Of a stretch of DNA of 29,098 nt, positions 14,168-22,315 are shown in pieces. Source of the DNA: an uncultured Lachnospiraceae bacterium (GTDB lineage Bacteria > Bacillota > Clostridia > Lachnospirales > Lachnospiraceae). Position 1 is the first letter of the stretch. Every line of letters begins with the position of its first letter. A model generated the notes under the pieces. That model was not told where the DNA came from. It saw only the letters and a list, made by a program, of their open reading frames with translations, and did not search any database. The position numbers were made by a program, and so were the translations under genes. Where the stretch lies: positions 1 through 29,098 of the forward strand of contig CAJLUP010000011.1 in assembly GCA_905209865.1 (NCBI GenBank), written 5' to 3'.

Positions 14168-14240
14168 TGCGCGATCAGGGGTTCGAACCCTGGACACCCT
14201 GATTAAGAGTCAGGTGCTCTACCAACTGAGCTAATCGCGC
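14168..14240 (-). tRNA. tRNA-Lys (anticodon CTT)
   Basis: A 73-base cloverleaf on the minus strand. The acceptor stem GCGCGAT pairs with ATCGCGC (7 bp), with discriminator A. The D arm contains TAGCTCAGTTGGTAGAGC. The anticodon stem CCTGA/TCAGG holds the loop CTCTTAA, so the anticodon is CTT (reads AAG, lysine). The T arm is CAGGG-TTCGAAC-CCTG. CCA is not encoded. It has its own promoter (14276-14304) and terminator. Confidence 0.97.
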
Positions 14241-14275
14241 TTATCTGTGATGTATTGTTTTACAACGCAAAAATT

Positions 14276-14304
14276 ATTATAAGTCAAAAATCATGAAAAA
14301 GCAA
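14276..14304 (-). promoter_or_regulatory. Promoter of tRNA-Lys
   Basis: On the minus strand, TTGCTT (14304-14299), 17 bases, perfect TATAAT (14281-14276), about 35 bases before the mature tRNA. The region from 14305 to 14475 is AT-rich and I see no gene in it. Confidence 0.75.
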
Positions 14305-14475
14305 CCCCTTTTTTACAAAAAATTTCGAAAAAATTCGATTTTTCTTTCTTTTTTTACTTGTTTTTTTCGGATTTTTACAGTTTTTTGTTTTTGGTTATAA
14401 GGGGCCATCGTTTTTGCGATTCTTTTTCCGGATAAACATGACAGAAAAGAGGTAAGAAAATAAAATATCCAGCGA

Positions 14476-14622
14476 TTAGCAATGTTTGCGAGGACAGCAG
14501 TCGGAATTAAGGATTTTGTATACTTCGTCAAAAGACTTTTTAATTAAAAGAAGTTTTCGGTTGAGCTTCGGGTGGCAGTAGCATATTTCACAGAGTCGGG
14601 AATTTCGGCGTTTTCGCTTCAT
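14476..14622 (-). CDS. Small Cys-rich basic protein (48 aa), unknown
   Basis: I chose the ATG at 14622 because AAAGGAG lies seven bases upstream; a longer frame to 14724 has no such site. The peptide starts MKRKRRNSRLCEICYCHPKL and ends NSDCCPRKHC. Cys residues are 11, 14, 16, 42, 43 and 48, with His17 and His47: two clusters, C-x2-C-x-C-H and C-C-x3-H-C, which could jointly bind zinc. A basic N-terminus fits a nucleic-acid role. It follows trmB on the same strand, with a hairpin between. I do not recognise a family. The ribosome site and Cys pattern support it as real, but a chance ORF remains possible. Confidence 0.5.
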   Translation of the reverse strand: MKRKRRNSRLCEICYCHPKLNRKLLLIKKSFDEVYKILNSDCCPRKHC

Positions 14623-14702
14623 ATAAACTCCTTTATTAGGAAGACGGATCGGACGGCTTTTATAAGCGGGTCTGAAAAGTCTTTTTTTTATTATATGAAG
14701 AA

Positions 14703-14738
14703 AGCAGGGAATCGTTCCGGTCAAAACCGTTCCCTGCT
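14703..14738. terminator. Bidirectional hairpin downstream of trmB
   Basis: AGCAGGGAA (14703-14711) pairs with TTCCCTGCT (14730-14738), with GGT/ACC inside. On the minus strand it ends trmB (followed by TTCTTC); on the plus strand a T-rich tail, GTTTCTTTTGTTTTTG, follows. Confidence 0.65.
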
Positions 14739-14800
14739 GTTTCTTTTGTTTTTGCTATTTTTGCAGCTTTCGCTGTTTCTGTTGATTTTTTCTGCTTCCT

Positions 14801-15451
14801 CTATTTTCTTATGGCAATGAGTTTATTGATGGGATTTCCCTTTGAAGAAAATTTTTCTTCGTATTCTGTCATGATATTTCCGTGGTTGAGTTCGGCGTTA
14901 TGGTGCAGATCATAAGTGAATGCTTGAAGCGTCCATCCGGCTTCTTTTACCTGCTCTAAAGAAAAATCAAATAAAGGGGTGTTGTCTGTTTTAAATTCTA
15001 CAAGACCTTGCGGGGGAAGGACTTTTTCGTAGCGGGCTAAAAATTCTGTTGATGTAAGGCGGCGTTTTGCGTGTCGGGCTTTTGGCCATGGATCGGAAAA
15101 ATTCAGGTAAATCTGTTCGATTTCCGATTCGGCAAATACTTCTGGAAGTTCTCTTGCGTCCATACAGACAAAACGGATATTTTTCAGATCGGCAAATTCA
15201 TCGGTATCAAATTTCTCTACAGCCCGAAGCAGCACGCTGGAATACCGTTCGATACCGATAAAGTTGATATTCGGATAAGTTTTTGCCATGTTTAACAGGA
15301 AACGCCCTTTCCCCATGCCAATCTCGATTCGGATCGGGTGGGTGTTTTCGAAAACAGAAGACCAGTTTCCGCGCAGTTCTTTTGGATTTTTTATTACGGT
15401 AAAATGTGCCTGAAGCGTATCTTCGGCACGGGGGATATTTCTAAGTCGCAT
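14801..15451 (-). CDS. trmB: tRNA (guanine-N7-)-methyltransferase TrmB
   Basis: 216 residues, the usual length. The enzyme makes m7G46 in the variable loop of tRNA using S-adenosylmethionine. The SAM-binding glycine loop is EIGMGKGRF (43-51), IGIERY (65-70) is the acidic ribose-binding strand, and NFSDPWPKARHAKRRL (117-132) is the family signature. TEYEEKF near the C-terminus is the tRNA-contact motif. The ATG follows AAGGAG and a strong promoter lies at 15503-15531. It is divergent from the V-type ATPase operon and probably transcribed alone or with the small Cys-rich ORF. Confidence 0.96.
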   Translation of the reverse strand: MRLRNIPRAEDTLQAHFTVIKNPKELRGNWSSVFENTHPIRIEIGMGKGRFLLNMAKTYPNINFIGIERYSSVLLRAVEKFDTDEFADLKNIRFVCMDARELPEVFAESEIEQIYLNFSDPWPKARHAKRRLTSTEFLARYEKVLPPQGLVEFKTDNTPLFDFSLEQVKEAGWTLQAFTYDLHHNAELNHGNIMTEYEEKFSSKGNPINKLIAIRK

Positions 15452-15502
15452 ACGGTTTCTCCTTGTATTTTGATAATTTATTGAAATTCAGGAAACCATT
15501 CT

Positions 15503-15531
15503 ATCATAACATGACAGCTTCGGGAGGTCAA
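15503..15531 (-). promoter_or_regulatory. trmB promoter
   Basis: On the minus strand, TTGACC (15531-15526), 17 bases, TATGAT (15508-15503). The spacer contains GACAGCTT (15513-15520 on the plus strand), an inverted copy of the repeat found twice further right. Confidence 0.65.
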
Positions 15532-15596
15532 AGATTTAAAGCTGTCTGCAAAGCGATGACAGGACAAAAATGAAAAGAAATGAAGCTGTCTGCAAA
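15513..15596. repeat. Three copies of AAGCTGTC between trmB and the V-ATPase operon
   Basis: AAGCTGTCTGCAAA occurs exactly at 15539-15552 and 15583-15596 (44 bases apart), each followed within 4-10 bases by ACAGGAC. An inverted copy of the first eight bases lies at 15513-15520. The spacing of about four helical turns and the position between divergent promoters suggest regulator binding, although a chance duplication is possible. Confidence 0.5.
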
Positions 15597-15682
15597 AGTC
15601 TGGAAAACAGGACTGAGATTTATTAGAAGAACGGGAAGCAGGAGGGCAAAAATCGGCGAAGGTGATTTTTAGAAGATGTGGC

Positions 15683-15721
15683 TTGCATTTTGAAAAAAAA
15701 GGTGTATCATAGGTATATATT
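15683..15721 (+). promoter_or_regulatory. Likely V-type ATPase operon promoter
   Basis: Two overlapping readings: TTGCAT (15683-15688), 16 bases, TATCAT (15705-15710); or TTGAAA (15690-15695), 18 bases, TATATA (15714-15719). Both would start close to the AGGAGG site of the first gene. Confidence 0.5.
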
Positions 15722-15742
15722 ATTGCTGACAGGAGGCTTTTT

Positions 15743-16054
15743 ATGGACTCTATTTTGGATAAATTGACGGAAATTGAAAATGCGGCGTCGGCGATCGTTC
15801 GTCATGCTGAGGAGCAAAAAGACGTACTTGATCAGGAATTTGATGAGAAACGCAAAAAGTTCGATGAGGAATTAGAGAATAAGACAAGGGCTCGCCTTGA
15901 GAAGATCCGGGAGCAGTTGGAAAAAGAACAGTCGCGTGTTCTTGACAGCAGCAGCGGGGCAAGTCAGGATACGATCCGCAGTCTTCAGGAAGAATATAAA
16001 GAGAAGCATACAGAATATGCCCATGAAATACTGAGACGGATCACAGAGGTGTAG
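15743..16054 (+). CDS. ntpF: V-type ATPase peripheral stalk subunit (G/H type)
   Basis: 103 residues; the ATG follows AGGAGG. The protein is almost entirely coiled coil (EEQKDVLDQEFDEKRKKFDE continuing to about residue 70), rich in Glu, Lys and Arg, with no membrane segment. This fits the AhaH/NtpF-type stalk subunit that pairs with subunit E to hold the catalytic head against the membrane motor. It is the first gene of the operon and ends three bases before subunit C. The assignment rests on size, coiled coil and position, because these stalk proteins diverge quickly. Confidence 0.8.
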   Translation: MDSILDKLTEIENAASAIVRHAEEQKDVLDQEFDEKRKKFDEELENKTRARLEKIREQLEKEQSRVLDSSSGASQDTIRSLQEEYKEKHTEYAHEILRRITEV

Positions 16055-16057
16055 CTG

Positions 16058-17104
16058 ATGGGAAACTTACTTAAGTACAGTGGGATCGTGACGAAGATCC
16101 GGGCGATGGAAGCGAAGCTTCTGACCCCTGAGCAGTTTGCGGATATTGCGAATTTGCGGAGCGTTCCCGATATTGTCGATTATTTGCGGAAAAATACGGC
16201 GTATGCGTATGTGCTTGACACCCTGACGGAAGATCAGATCCACAGAGGGAATATTGAGAAAGTACTTGTGCAGTCACTCTATCATGATTATAAGAAGATT
16301 TATCGATTTTGCGGTCAGAAGCAAAGGGGATTTATGAAGCTGATCATGAAAGGGTATGAGATCGAGCTGATTAATTATTGTCTGCGTATTGTGATCAATC
16401 ATTACAAGAAGCCGTTTGATCTTAATTATAAGAGCGCGTTTTTTGACCGGTATTCTCAAATATCTATCGGAAAACTTATTACGTCAAGGACAACGGATGA
16501 ACTCGTGGAGAATCTGAAAGGGACGGAGTATTACGCCCCTTTGAAGAAAATAAAAGACACGGATAATGTGACGCTTTATGATTACAATCTGGCATTGGAT
16601 CTTTATTATTATACATCCACATGGAAAGAACAAAAGAAGATTTTGAAAAAGGCGGATCTGGAACTGTTTATGCGGGATCGAGGCTCTAAGATTGATCTTT
16701 TGAACATTCAGTGGATATACAGGGCGAAAAAGTATTATAATATGAAACCGGCGGATATTTATCTGATGCTTATTCCGATCCACTATAAATTATCGACGGA
16801 TGTGGTGAAAGATATGGTGGAGGCGCCGGGCATTGAAGAGTTTGAGAATGTCGTCATAAGAACAACGTATGCCCGACATTATAATTTTAAACAGAATTTG
16901 ACGATGGAACAGATGTATGCAGATTGTCTGCATCATCTGTATACAGTAGACCGGCGCAGGAATCCGTATTCAGTCGCCGCGATCAACACCTATCTCTTCT
17001 TGAAGGAAGAAGAACTGAAAAAGCTGACGACCGTTATGGAGTGTGTGCGGTACGGACTGACTCCGGGGGAGACGTCGGCGTACATTGGAGGTAGAACCCG
17101 ATGA
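16058..17104 (+). CDS. ntpC: V-type ATPase subunit C (AC39/d type)
   Basis: 348 residues, the normal length for the funnel-shaped subunit that links the central shaft to the c-ring. It has no membrane segments and is helical throughout, with three-fold related modules. Recognisable family stretches include YSGIVTKIRAMEAKLL at the start and an ALDLYYYTSTW segment in the middle. The start is an ATG with GAGGTG upstream. The stop overlaps the next start (ATGA), showing translational coupling to subunit I. In Enterococcus hirae the C gene sits later, after E; here it is second, as in several Clostridia. Confidence 0.9.
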   Translation: MGNLLKYSGIVTKIRAMEAKLLTPEQFADIANLRSVPDIVDYLRKNTAYAYVLDTLTEDQIHRGNIEKVLVQSLYHDYKKIYRFCGQKQRGFMKLIMKGYEIELINYCLRIVINHYKKPFDLNYKSAFFDRYSQISIGKLITSRTTDELVENLKGTEYYAPLKKIKDTDNVTLYDYNLALDLYYYTSTWKEQKKILKKADLELFMRDRGSKIDLLNIQWIYRAKKYYNMKPADIYLMLIPIHYKLSTDVVKDMVEAPGIEEFENVVIRTTYARHYNFKQNLTMEQMYADCLHHLYTVDRRRNPYSVAAINTYLFLKEEELKKLTTVMECVRYGLTPGETSAYIGGRTR

Positions 17105-19050
17105 TCGTAAAGATGAAATTTATTAATATATCAGGACCGCGAAATGATATTGACCGCGTTACCGATCAGTATTTGTCGCGGTACGAGATTCAGCTTGAGT
17201 CAGCGCTGTCAGAGCTTAAGACAGTAGACAACTTAAGACCTTTTGTGGAGCTGAATCCATATAGAGAAGTGCTAAGCAAGGCAAATGAATTCGTAGGATA
17301 CCTTCCGAATGCGGAGACGGTAGAACCTGATACGAAGCTGGGACTTGACGATATGTTTGAACTTGTCCGCAAAGCGGATGAAGATTATCGTTCACTTCAG
17401 GAAAAAAAGGAAAAACTTAAGAAAAAAATCGAACAATACAGGGCGAAGCAGCAGATCATAGCGCCGTTTCGTCCTTTGGAATGTGATCTCCACCGTGTGC
17501 TTCATTATCGATATATCACGTATCGTTTCGGGCGGATTGCAGTAGAATTTTATCATAAAATGCAAAAGTATCTCATGGACGATCTGAAAGCAATCTTTGT
17601 TGAAGGAGAGCGGGATGAAAGTTATGTGTACGGTGTGTACTTTGTTTCACAGGCGGAGACACAGAAAGTCGACGCTGTTTTCCGGTCGCTTCATTTTGAA
17701 CGAATCGAGCTGCAAGACGAATTTGAAGGAACTCCGGATACAGCATACCGTTCCCTGGAAAATGAGATCGCCAGGGTGAATTTAGAAATCGAAGATCTGG
17801 ACAAACAGGCGGGCGAGATGCTGGCAGACCGGGCACCGCAGCTTATTGCGACAAGAAACAGGCTGGAAGAGCTGTCTAATAACTTCGATGTAAGAAAACT
17901 TGCCGCGAGAATGGAAGATAATCAGGAAGATTATTATATTTTGTGCGGCTGGATGGCGGAAGATGATGTGGATAAATTCGTTGAAGAAGTGAAAGATGAC
18001 GAGAAGGTGTTCGTTGTTGTAGAAGACGATCACGATGCATATTTCGGAGAACCGCCGACGAAGCTGGAAAATCCAAAACTGTTTAAACCGTTTGAAATGT
18101 TCGTCAGTATGTACGGACTTCCGGCGCATAATGAGATGGATCCGACAATGTTTGTCGCTTTGACATATTCGTTTATCTTCGGAGTGATGTTCGGAGATGT
18201 GGGGCAGGGACTGCTTCTTTTGATCGGGGGCGGTTTGATCTACCACTTTAAGAAAGCGCCTCTTGCAGGCATTATTGCAACGGCAGGTGTATTTTCTACG
18301 GTGTTCGGATTCTTGTTCGGAAGTATTTTCGGATTTGAAGACGTTCTTCCCGCATTGTGGATGCGGCCCATCGATCATATGACGACACTGCCGTTTTTAG
18401 GAAAACTGAATACCGTGTTTATTGTTGCGGTTGCATTCGGTATGTTCCTGATCATGGTTGCGATGGTTCTTCATATTATTAACGCATTGCGTGGAAAAGA
18501 TATGGAAAGCGCATGGTTTGATCCGAACGGCGTGGCAGGACTTGTGTTTTATCTTGCGGTTGTAGTGACGATCGTACTTTTTATGACAGGCAATCCGCTT
18601 CCGGGAGGGATTGTTATGGCGGTTATGTTCGGTATTCCGCTTTTGCTGATCTTTTTCAGAGAACCGCTTACAAGAATACTTCAGAAACGGGCAGACAAGA
18701 TGGAGACGGGAAAGGCAATGTTTGTTGTACAGGGATTTTTCGAACTGTTTGAAACACTGCTTAGTTATTTCTCAAATACGATTTCCTTTATCCGTATCGG
18801 CGCGTTTGCAGTGAGCCATGCGGCGATCATGGAAGTTGTGCTGCAGCTGGCAGGCGCGGAGAGCGGCAGTCCAAACTGGGCAGGAGTTATTCTTGGAAAC
18901 TTGTTCGTATGCGGATTTGAAGGTCTGATCGTTGGAATTCAAGTACTTCGTTTGGAATATTACGAGATGTTCAGCCGATTCTATAAAGGAAGCGGTCATG
19001 CATTCGATCCATATACAAAGAAAAATACAAAGAGAAACAGCCGAAAATAA
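17101..19050 (+). CDS. ntpI: V-type ATPase subunit I (stator a subunit)
   Basis: 649 residues. The cytoplasmic half (1-340) contains a coiled coil (KEKLKKKIEQYRAKQQ, around 103-118) and alpha/beta lobes that contact the stalks. From about 350 on there are seven or eight membrane helices, beginning TYSFIFGVMFGDVGQ. The functional arginine for ion passage is Arg565 in SFIRIGAFAVSHA, the most conserved stretch of the family. GGAGGT precedes the ATG, which overlaps the subunit C stop by four bases. The protein forms the half-channels against the K ring. Confidence 0.95.
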   Translation: MIVKMKFINISGPRNDIDRVTDQYLSRYEIQLESALSELKTVDNLRPFVELNPYREVLSKANEFVGYLPNAETVEPDTKLGLDDMFELVRKADEDYRSLQEKKEKLKKKIEQYRAKQQIIAPFRPLECDLHRVLHYRYITYRFGRIAVEFYHKMQKYLMDDLKAIFVEGERDESYVYGVYFVSQAETQKVDAVFRSLHFERIELQDEFEGTPDTAYRSLENEIARVNLEIEDLDKQAGEMLADRAPQLIATRNRLEELSNNFDVRKLAARMEDNQEDYYILCGWMAEDDVDKFVEEVKDDEKVFVVVEDDHDAYFGEPPTKLENPKLFKPFEMFVSMYGLPAHNEMDPTMFVALTYSFIFGVMFGDVGQGLLLLIGGGLIYHFKKAPLAGIIATAGVFSTVFGFLFGSIFGFEDVLPALWMRPIDHMTTLPFLGKLNTVFIVAVAFGMFLIMVAMVLHIINALRGKDMESAWFDPNGVAGLVFYLAVVVTIVLFMTGNPLPGGIVMAVMFGIPLLLIFFREPLTRILQKRADKMETGKAMFVVQGFFELFETLLSYFSNTISFIRIGAFAVSHAAIMEVVLQLAGAESGSPNWAGVILGNLFVCGFEGLIVGIQVLRLEYYEMFSRFYKGSGHAFDPYTKKNTKRNSRK

Positions 19051-19088
19051 ATTTCTTAAAATTCATCATATCATAGGAGGAACTTACA

Positions 19089-19523
19089 ATGACAATGGGA
19101 ACAAAAATCGTTTTTATCATCACACTGATCGTGAGTATTATCGTGCCGTTCGGATATTATCTGCTCGGTGAAAAGAGCAGAAAACGTTACAAAAGAGCAA
19201 TCGGAACGAACGCATTCTTTTTCTTCGGAGCATTTGCCATCGCCTCGATCATGCTTCTTGGCGGTCCGAACGTACAGGCGGCAGAAGCTGTGACTGCTGA
19301 CGCAGGCTTTGCAACAGGAATGGGGTATCTTGCGGCGGCGATCGTTACAGGACTTTCCTGTATCGGCGGCGGTATCGCAGTTGCCAGTGCAGCCAGCGCG
19401 GCTTTGGGAGCTATCAGTGAAGACTCCAGCGTACTCGGAAAATCTCTTATTTTCGTAGGTCTTGCAGAAGGAGTATGTCTCTACGGTCTGATCATCTCCT
19501 TCATGATTTTAGGTAACTTATAA
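19089..19523 (+). CDS. ntpK: V-type ATPase subunit K (proteolipid c)
   Basis: 144 residues; GGAGGA precedes the ATG. The C-terminal half (75-144) is a standard c-ring hairpin: helix GYLAAAIVTGLSCIGGGIA, loop GAISED, helix with the ion-carrying Glu127 in VGLAEGVCLYGL. The N-terminal half has two hydrophobic stretches (8-26, 42-57) without a carboxylate and ends in NVQAAEA, a likely signal-peptidase site after Ala64. So the mature subunit may be a two-helix protein of about 80 residues, as in Thermus, or a four-helix protein with one carboxylate. The Gln of the Na+ site of E. hirae NtpK is Gly here and Thr after Glu is Gly, so proton coupling is the better guess. Confidence 0.9.
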   Translation: MTMGTKIVFIITLIVSIIVPFGYYLLGEKSRKRYKRAIGTNAFFFFGAFAIASIMLLGGPNVQAAEAVTADAGFATGMGYLAAAIVTGLSCIGGGIAVASAASAALGAISEDSSVLGKSLIFVGLAEGVCLYGLIISFMILGNL

Positions 19524-19545
19524 GAAAAAGAAAGGATCTGGCGTC

Positions 19546-19854
19546 ATGAAGATGTATCTGATCAGCGATAATGTTGACACATATACGGGGATGCGTCTTG
19601 CAGGTGTGGACGGAATCGTCGTCCATGAACAGGATGAATTAAAACAGGCATTAGAACATGTGCTTGAGGATAAAAGCATCGGTATTGTACTCTTGACTGA
19701 GAAATTCGGACGGGAATTTCCTGCAATTATTGATACGTTTCGTTTGGAACGTAAGATGCCGCTCCTCGTAGAGATTCCGGACCGGCACGGAACGGGACGA
19801 AAAAAAGATTTTATCACATCCTATATAACGGAAGCGATCGGACTGAAATTATAG
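19546..19854 (+). CDS. ntpG: V-type ATPase subunit F (central shaft)
   Basis: 102 residues, the expected size. It starts MKMYLISDNVDTYTGMRLAG, the Rossmann-like first strand and glycine turn of subunit F, which with D forms the rotating shaft. GIVLLTEKFGREF and the end IPDRHGTGRKKDFITSYI are family-typical. AAAGGA lies ten bases before the ATG. About 100 bases separate it from subunit E, one of the longest gaps inside the operon; I see no structure there. Confidence 0.92.
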   Translation: MKMYLISDNVDTYTGMRLAGVDGIVVHEQDELKQALEHVLEDKSIGIVLLTEKFGREFPAIIDTFRLERKMPLLVEIPDRHGTGRKKDFITSYITEAIGLKL

Positions 19855-19953
19855 GACGGCAGAGATTCCGATGAACAGAGGATGGAAATAGATAAAGCAG
19901 AAAATAAATCAGACAAATGAAGCAGATAAATCGAGAAAAGGGAGGGCTTCCGG

Positions 19954-20541
19954 TTGACTCTTGAAGAGAAACTCACATATATGCAGACTGTGTCTATGGA
20001 GCAGGCGCGCGCAGAAGGAAATGCGATCATAGACGCGCACAGAGAAGCGCTTGAAAAAATATTTAACGATCATAAGTCGGAGATGCTAAGACAAGCCGAA
20101 ACGCGTGTGAAAGCAGAGACGACAAATGCGAAACGTACAGTAAGTCAGGCATTGGCAAAATCTCAGCTTGAGATTAAACGCAGTCAGGGAAAAGTGCAGC
20201 AAGAATTGAAAGATAAAGTTTTCGAAGAGGCGGTGCAGCTTGTCAATGATTATATGAAGACAGAAGCATATGACGACTTCCTCGTTAAATGCATTAAAAA
20301 GGCAGCGCAGTTTGCGGGAAATGATCCGGTTGTCATCTATATTAATCCGTCAGATGCCGAAAAACTTGCAAAGCTGGAAGCAGAAACGAAGGTTCGGCTG
20401 ACAGTGAGCACGGAAGATTTTATCGGCGGTGTGCGCGCGGTGATCCGTTCACGTAATATTTTGATGGATCATTCGTTTAAGACACAGCTCCGTGATGAAT
20501 ATGATAAATTTTTGTTCTTAGGAGGTGACGGAATTGCTTAA
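19954..20541 (+). CDS. ntpE: V-type ATPase subunit E (peripheral stalk)
   Basis: 195 residues starting at a TTG, chosen because GGGAGGG lies seven bases upstream and no ATG fits. The N-terminal 110 residues form a long coiled coil (ARAEGNAIIDAHREALEKIF onwards) that pairs with the small stalk subunit. The C-terminal globular domain (about 115-195, with VVIYINPSD and GGVRAVIRSRNILMDHSF) caps the catalytic head. The stop overlaps the likely start of subunit A by eight bases, so E and A are translationally coupled. Confidence 0.92.
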   Translation: MTLEEKLTYMQTVSMEQARAEGNAIIDAHREALEKIFNDHKSEMLRQAETRVKAETTNAKRTVSQALAKSQLEIKRSQGKVQQELKDKVFEEAVQLVNDYMKTEAYDDFLVKCIKKAAQFAGNDPVVIYINPSDAEKLAKLEAETKVRLTVSTEDFIGGVRAVIRSRNILMDHSFKTQLRDEYDKFLFLGGDGIA

Positions 20542-22300
20542 TACCGGAACAATTTATGGAATTAACGGACCTGTCATCTACCTGAAAGGAAATACAGGAT
20601 TTCGTATGTCGGAGATGGTCTATGTCGGAAAACAGAAACTGGTAGGCGAAGTAATCGCTCTTGACAAAGACCGGACGACGATCCAGGTGTATGAAGAAAC
20701 GACAGGACTGAAACCCGGAGAGGAAGTTGTTGCCAGCGGAAACGCGGTTTCGGTGACTCTTGCGCCGGGAATCTTGAATAATATATTTGATGGAATCGAG
20801 CGCCCGTTGGAAAGAATTGCAGAGACAGGCGGCGCTTTTATTACAAGAGGTGTCAGCGTAGATTCTCTTGATAAAAAGAAAAAGTGGCAGACACATATTG
20901 TTGTCGAGAAGGGACAGTATCTTCATGGCGGAGATATTATAGCAGAAGTGCCGGAGACTCATGCCATTTTGCATAAATGTATGGTTCCCCCGGATGTAGA
21001 AGGAACAGTTAAAGAAGTTGTGGAAGACGGAGAGTATACGATTGATGAAACTCTTGTGATTTTGGAACTTTCTGACGGAGAGGAAAAGAAGCTGACGATG
21101 ACGCAGCATTGGCCGATCCGCGTTCCCAGACCGACGCATCATCGGTTCCCTGCATCTGTTCCGCTTGTGACCGGACAGCGTATCATCGATACAATGTTTC
21201 CGATCGCGAAGGGCGGTACAGCGGCAATTCCGGGAGGATTCGGGACAGGAAAGACGATGACGCAGCATCAGATCGCAAAATGGGCAGATGCAGATATTAT
21301 TATTTATATCGGATGCGGAGAACGTGGAAATGAAATGACACAGGTTCTTGAAGAGTTCGGTGAACTGACAGATCCAAGGACGGGTAATCCGCTGATGGAC
21401 AGAACAACGCTGATCGCGAATACGTCCAATATGCCGGTGGCTGCCCGTGAAGCAAGTATTTATACAGGGCTTACTTTGGCAGAGTACTATCGGGATATGG
21501 GGTATGACGTAGCAATTATGGCAGACTCTACTTCCAGATGGGCAGAAGCGCTCCGCGAACTTTCAGGACGTTTGGAGGAGATGCCTGCCGAAGAAGGATT
21601 TCCGGCTTATCTGGCATCAAGATTGTCAGCGTTCTACGAGAGGGCCGGAATGATGCACAACCTGAACGGAACGGATGGATCTGTTACGATCATCGGAGCG
21701 GTATCGCCTCAGGGCGGTGATTTTTCCGAGCCGGTTACGCAGAATACGAAACGTTTCGTGCGCTGCTTTTGGGGACTGGATAAAAGTCTTGCGTATTCAA
21801 GACATTTTCCGGCGATTCATTGGCTTACAAGTTACAGCGAATATCTGAATGATTTAAGTCACTGGTATCAGGATAACGTATCCCCGCAGTTTGTTGATTA
21901 CAGAAACCGATTGATGGCGCTTTTGAATCAGGAAAGCAGTCTTTTGGAAATCGTAAAATTGATCGGAAGCGACGTTCTGCCGGATGATCAGAAGCTCGTG
22001 CTTGAAATTGCCCGTGTGATCCGTCTTGGATTTTTGCAGCAGAATGCATTTCATAAAGATGACACATGTGTTTCGATGGAAAAACAGTTCTTGATGATGG
22101 ATACAATTTTATATTTGTATAAACAGGCAAGGACACTTGTGACGATGGGACATCCGATGTCTGTTTTGAAAGCAGAAAATATTTTCGACCGGGTGATCGC
22201 GATCAAATATGATGTGCCGAATGACAGATTGGAAATGTTTGCTCAATATCATCGTGACATTGACACATTTTATCAGAATGTTTTGGAAAAGAATGCATAA
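20534..22300 (+). CDS. ntpA: V-type ATPase catalytic subunit A
   Basis: 588 residues from the TTG at 20534. A GTG at 20525 is in frame but lies inside the AGGAGGTGA ribosome site, so the TTG is preferred. It hydrolyses or makes ATP at the A-B interface. The Walker A loop is GGFGTGKT (234-241), with Gly-Gly-Phe where Gly-Pro-Phe is usual, and IIYIGCGERGNEMTQVL follows. The AIMADSTSRWAEALRE stretch holds the Walker B region, and the non-homologous insertion typical of A subunits (about 110-190) is present. Length and motifs are complete. Confidence 0.96.
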   Translation: MLNTGTIYGINGPVIYLKGNTGFRMSEMVYVGKQKLVGEVIALDKDRTTIQVYEETTGLKPGEEVVASGNAVSVTLAPGILNNIFDGIERPLERIAETGGAFITRGVSVDSLDKKKKWQTHIVVEKGQYLHGGDIIAEVPETHAILHKCMVPPDVEGTVKEVVEDGEYTIDETLVILELSDGEEKKLTMTQHWPIRVPRPTHHRFPASVPLVTGQRIIDTMFPIAKGGTAAIPGGFGTGKTMTQHQIAKWADADIIIYIGCGERGNEMTQVLEEFGELTDPRTGNPLMDRTTLIANTSNMPVAAREASIYTGLTLAEYYRDMGYDVAIMADSTSRWAEALRELSGRLEEMPAEEGFPAYLASRLSAFYERAGMMHNLNGTDGSVTIIGAVSPQGGDFSEPVTQNTKRFVRCFWGLDKSLAYSRHFPAIHWLTSYSEYLNDLSHWYQDNVSPQFVDYRNRLMALLNQESSLLEIVKLIGSDVLPDDQKLVLEIARVIRLGFLQQNAFHKDDTCVSMEKQFLMMDTILYLYKQARTLVTMGHPMSVLKAENIFDRVIAIKYDVPNDRLEMFAQYHRDIDTFYQNVLEKNA

Positions 22301-22315
22301 GGAGAACCGAAGATC

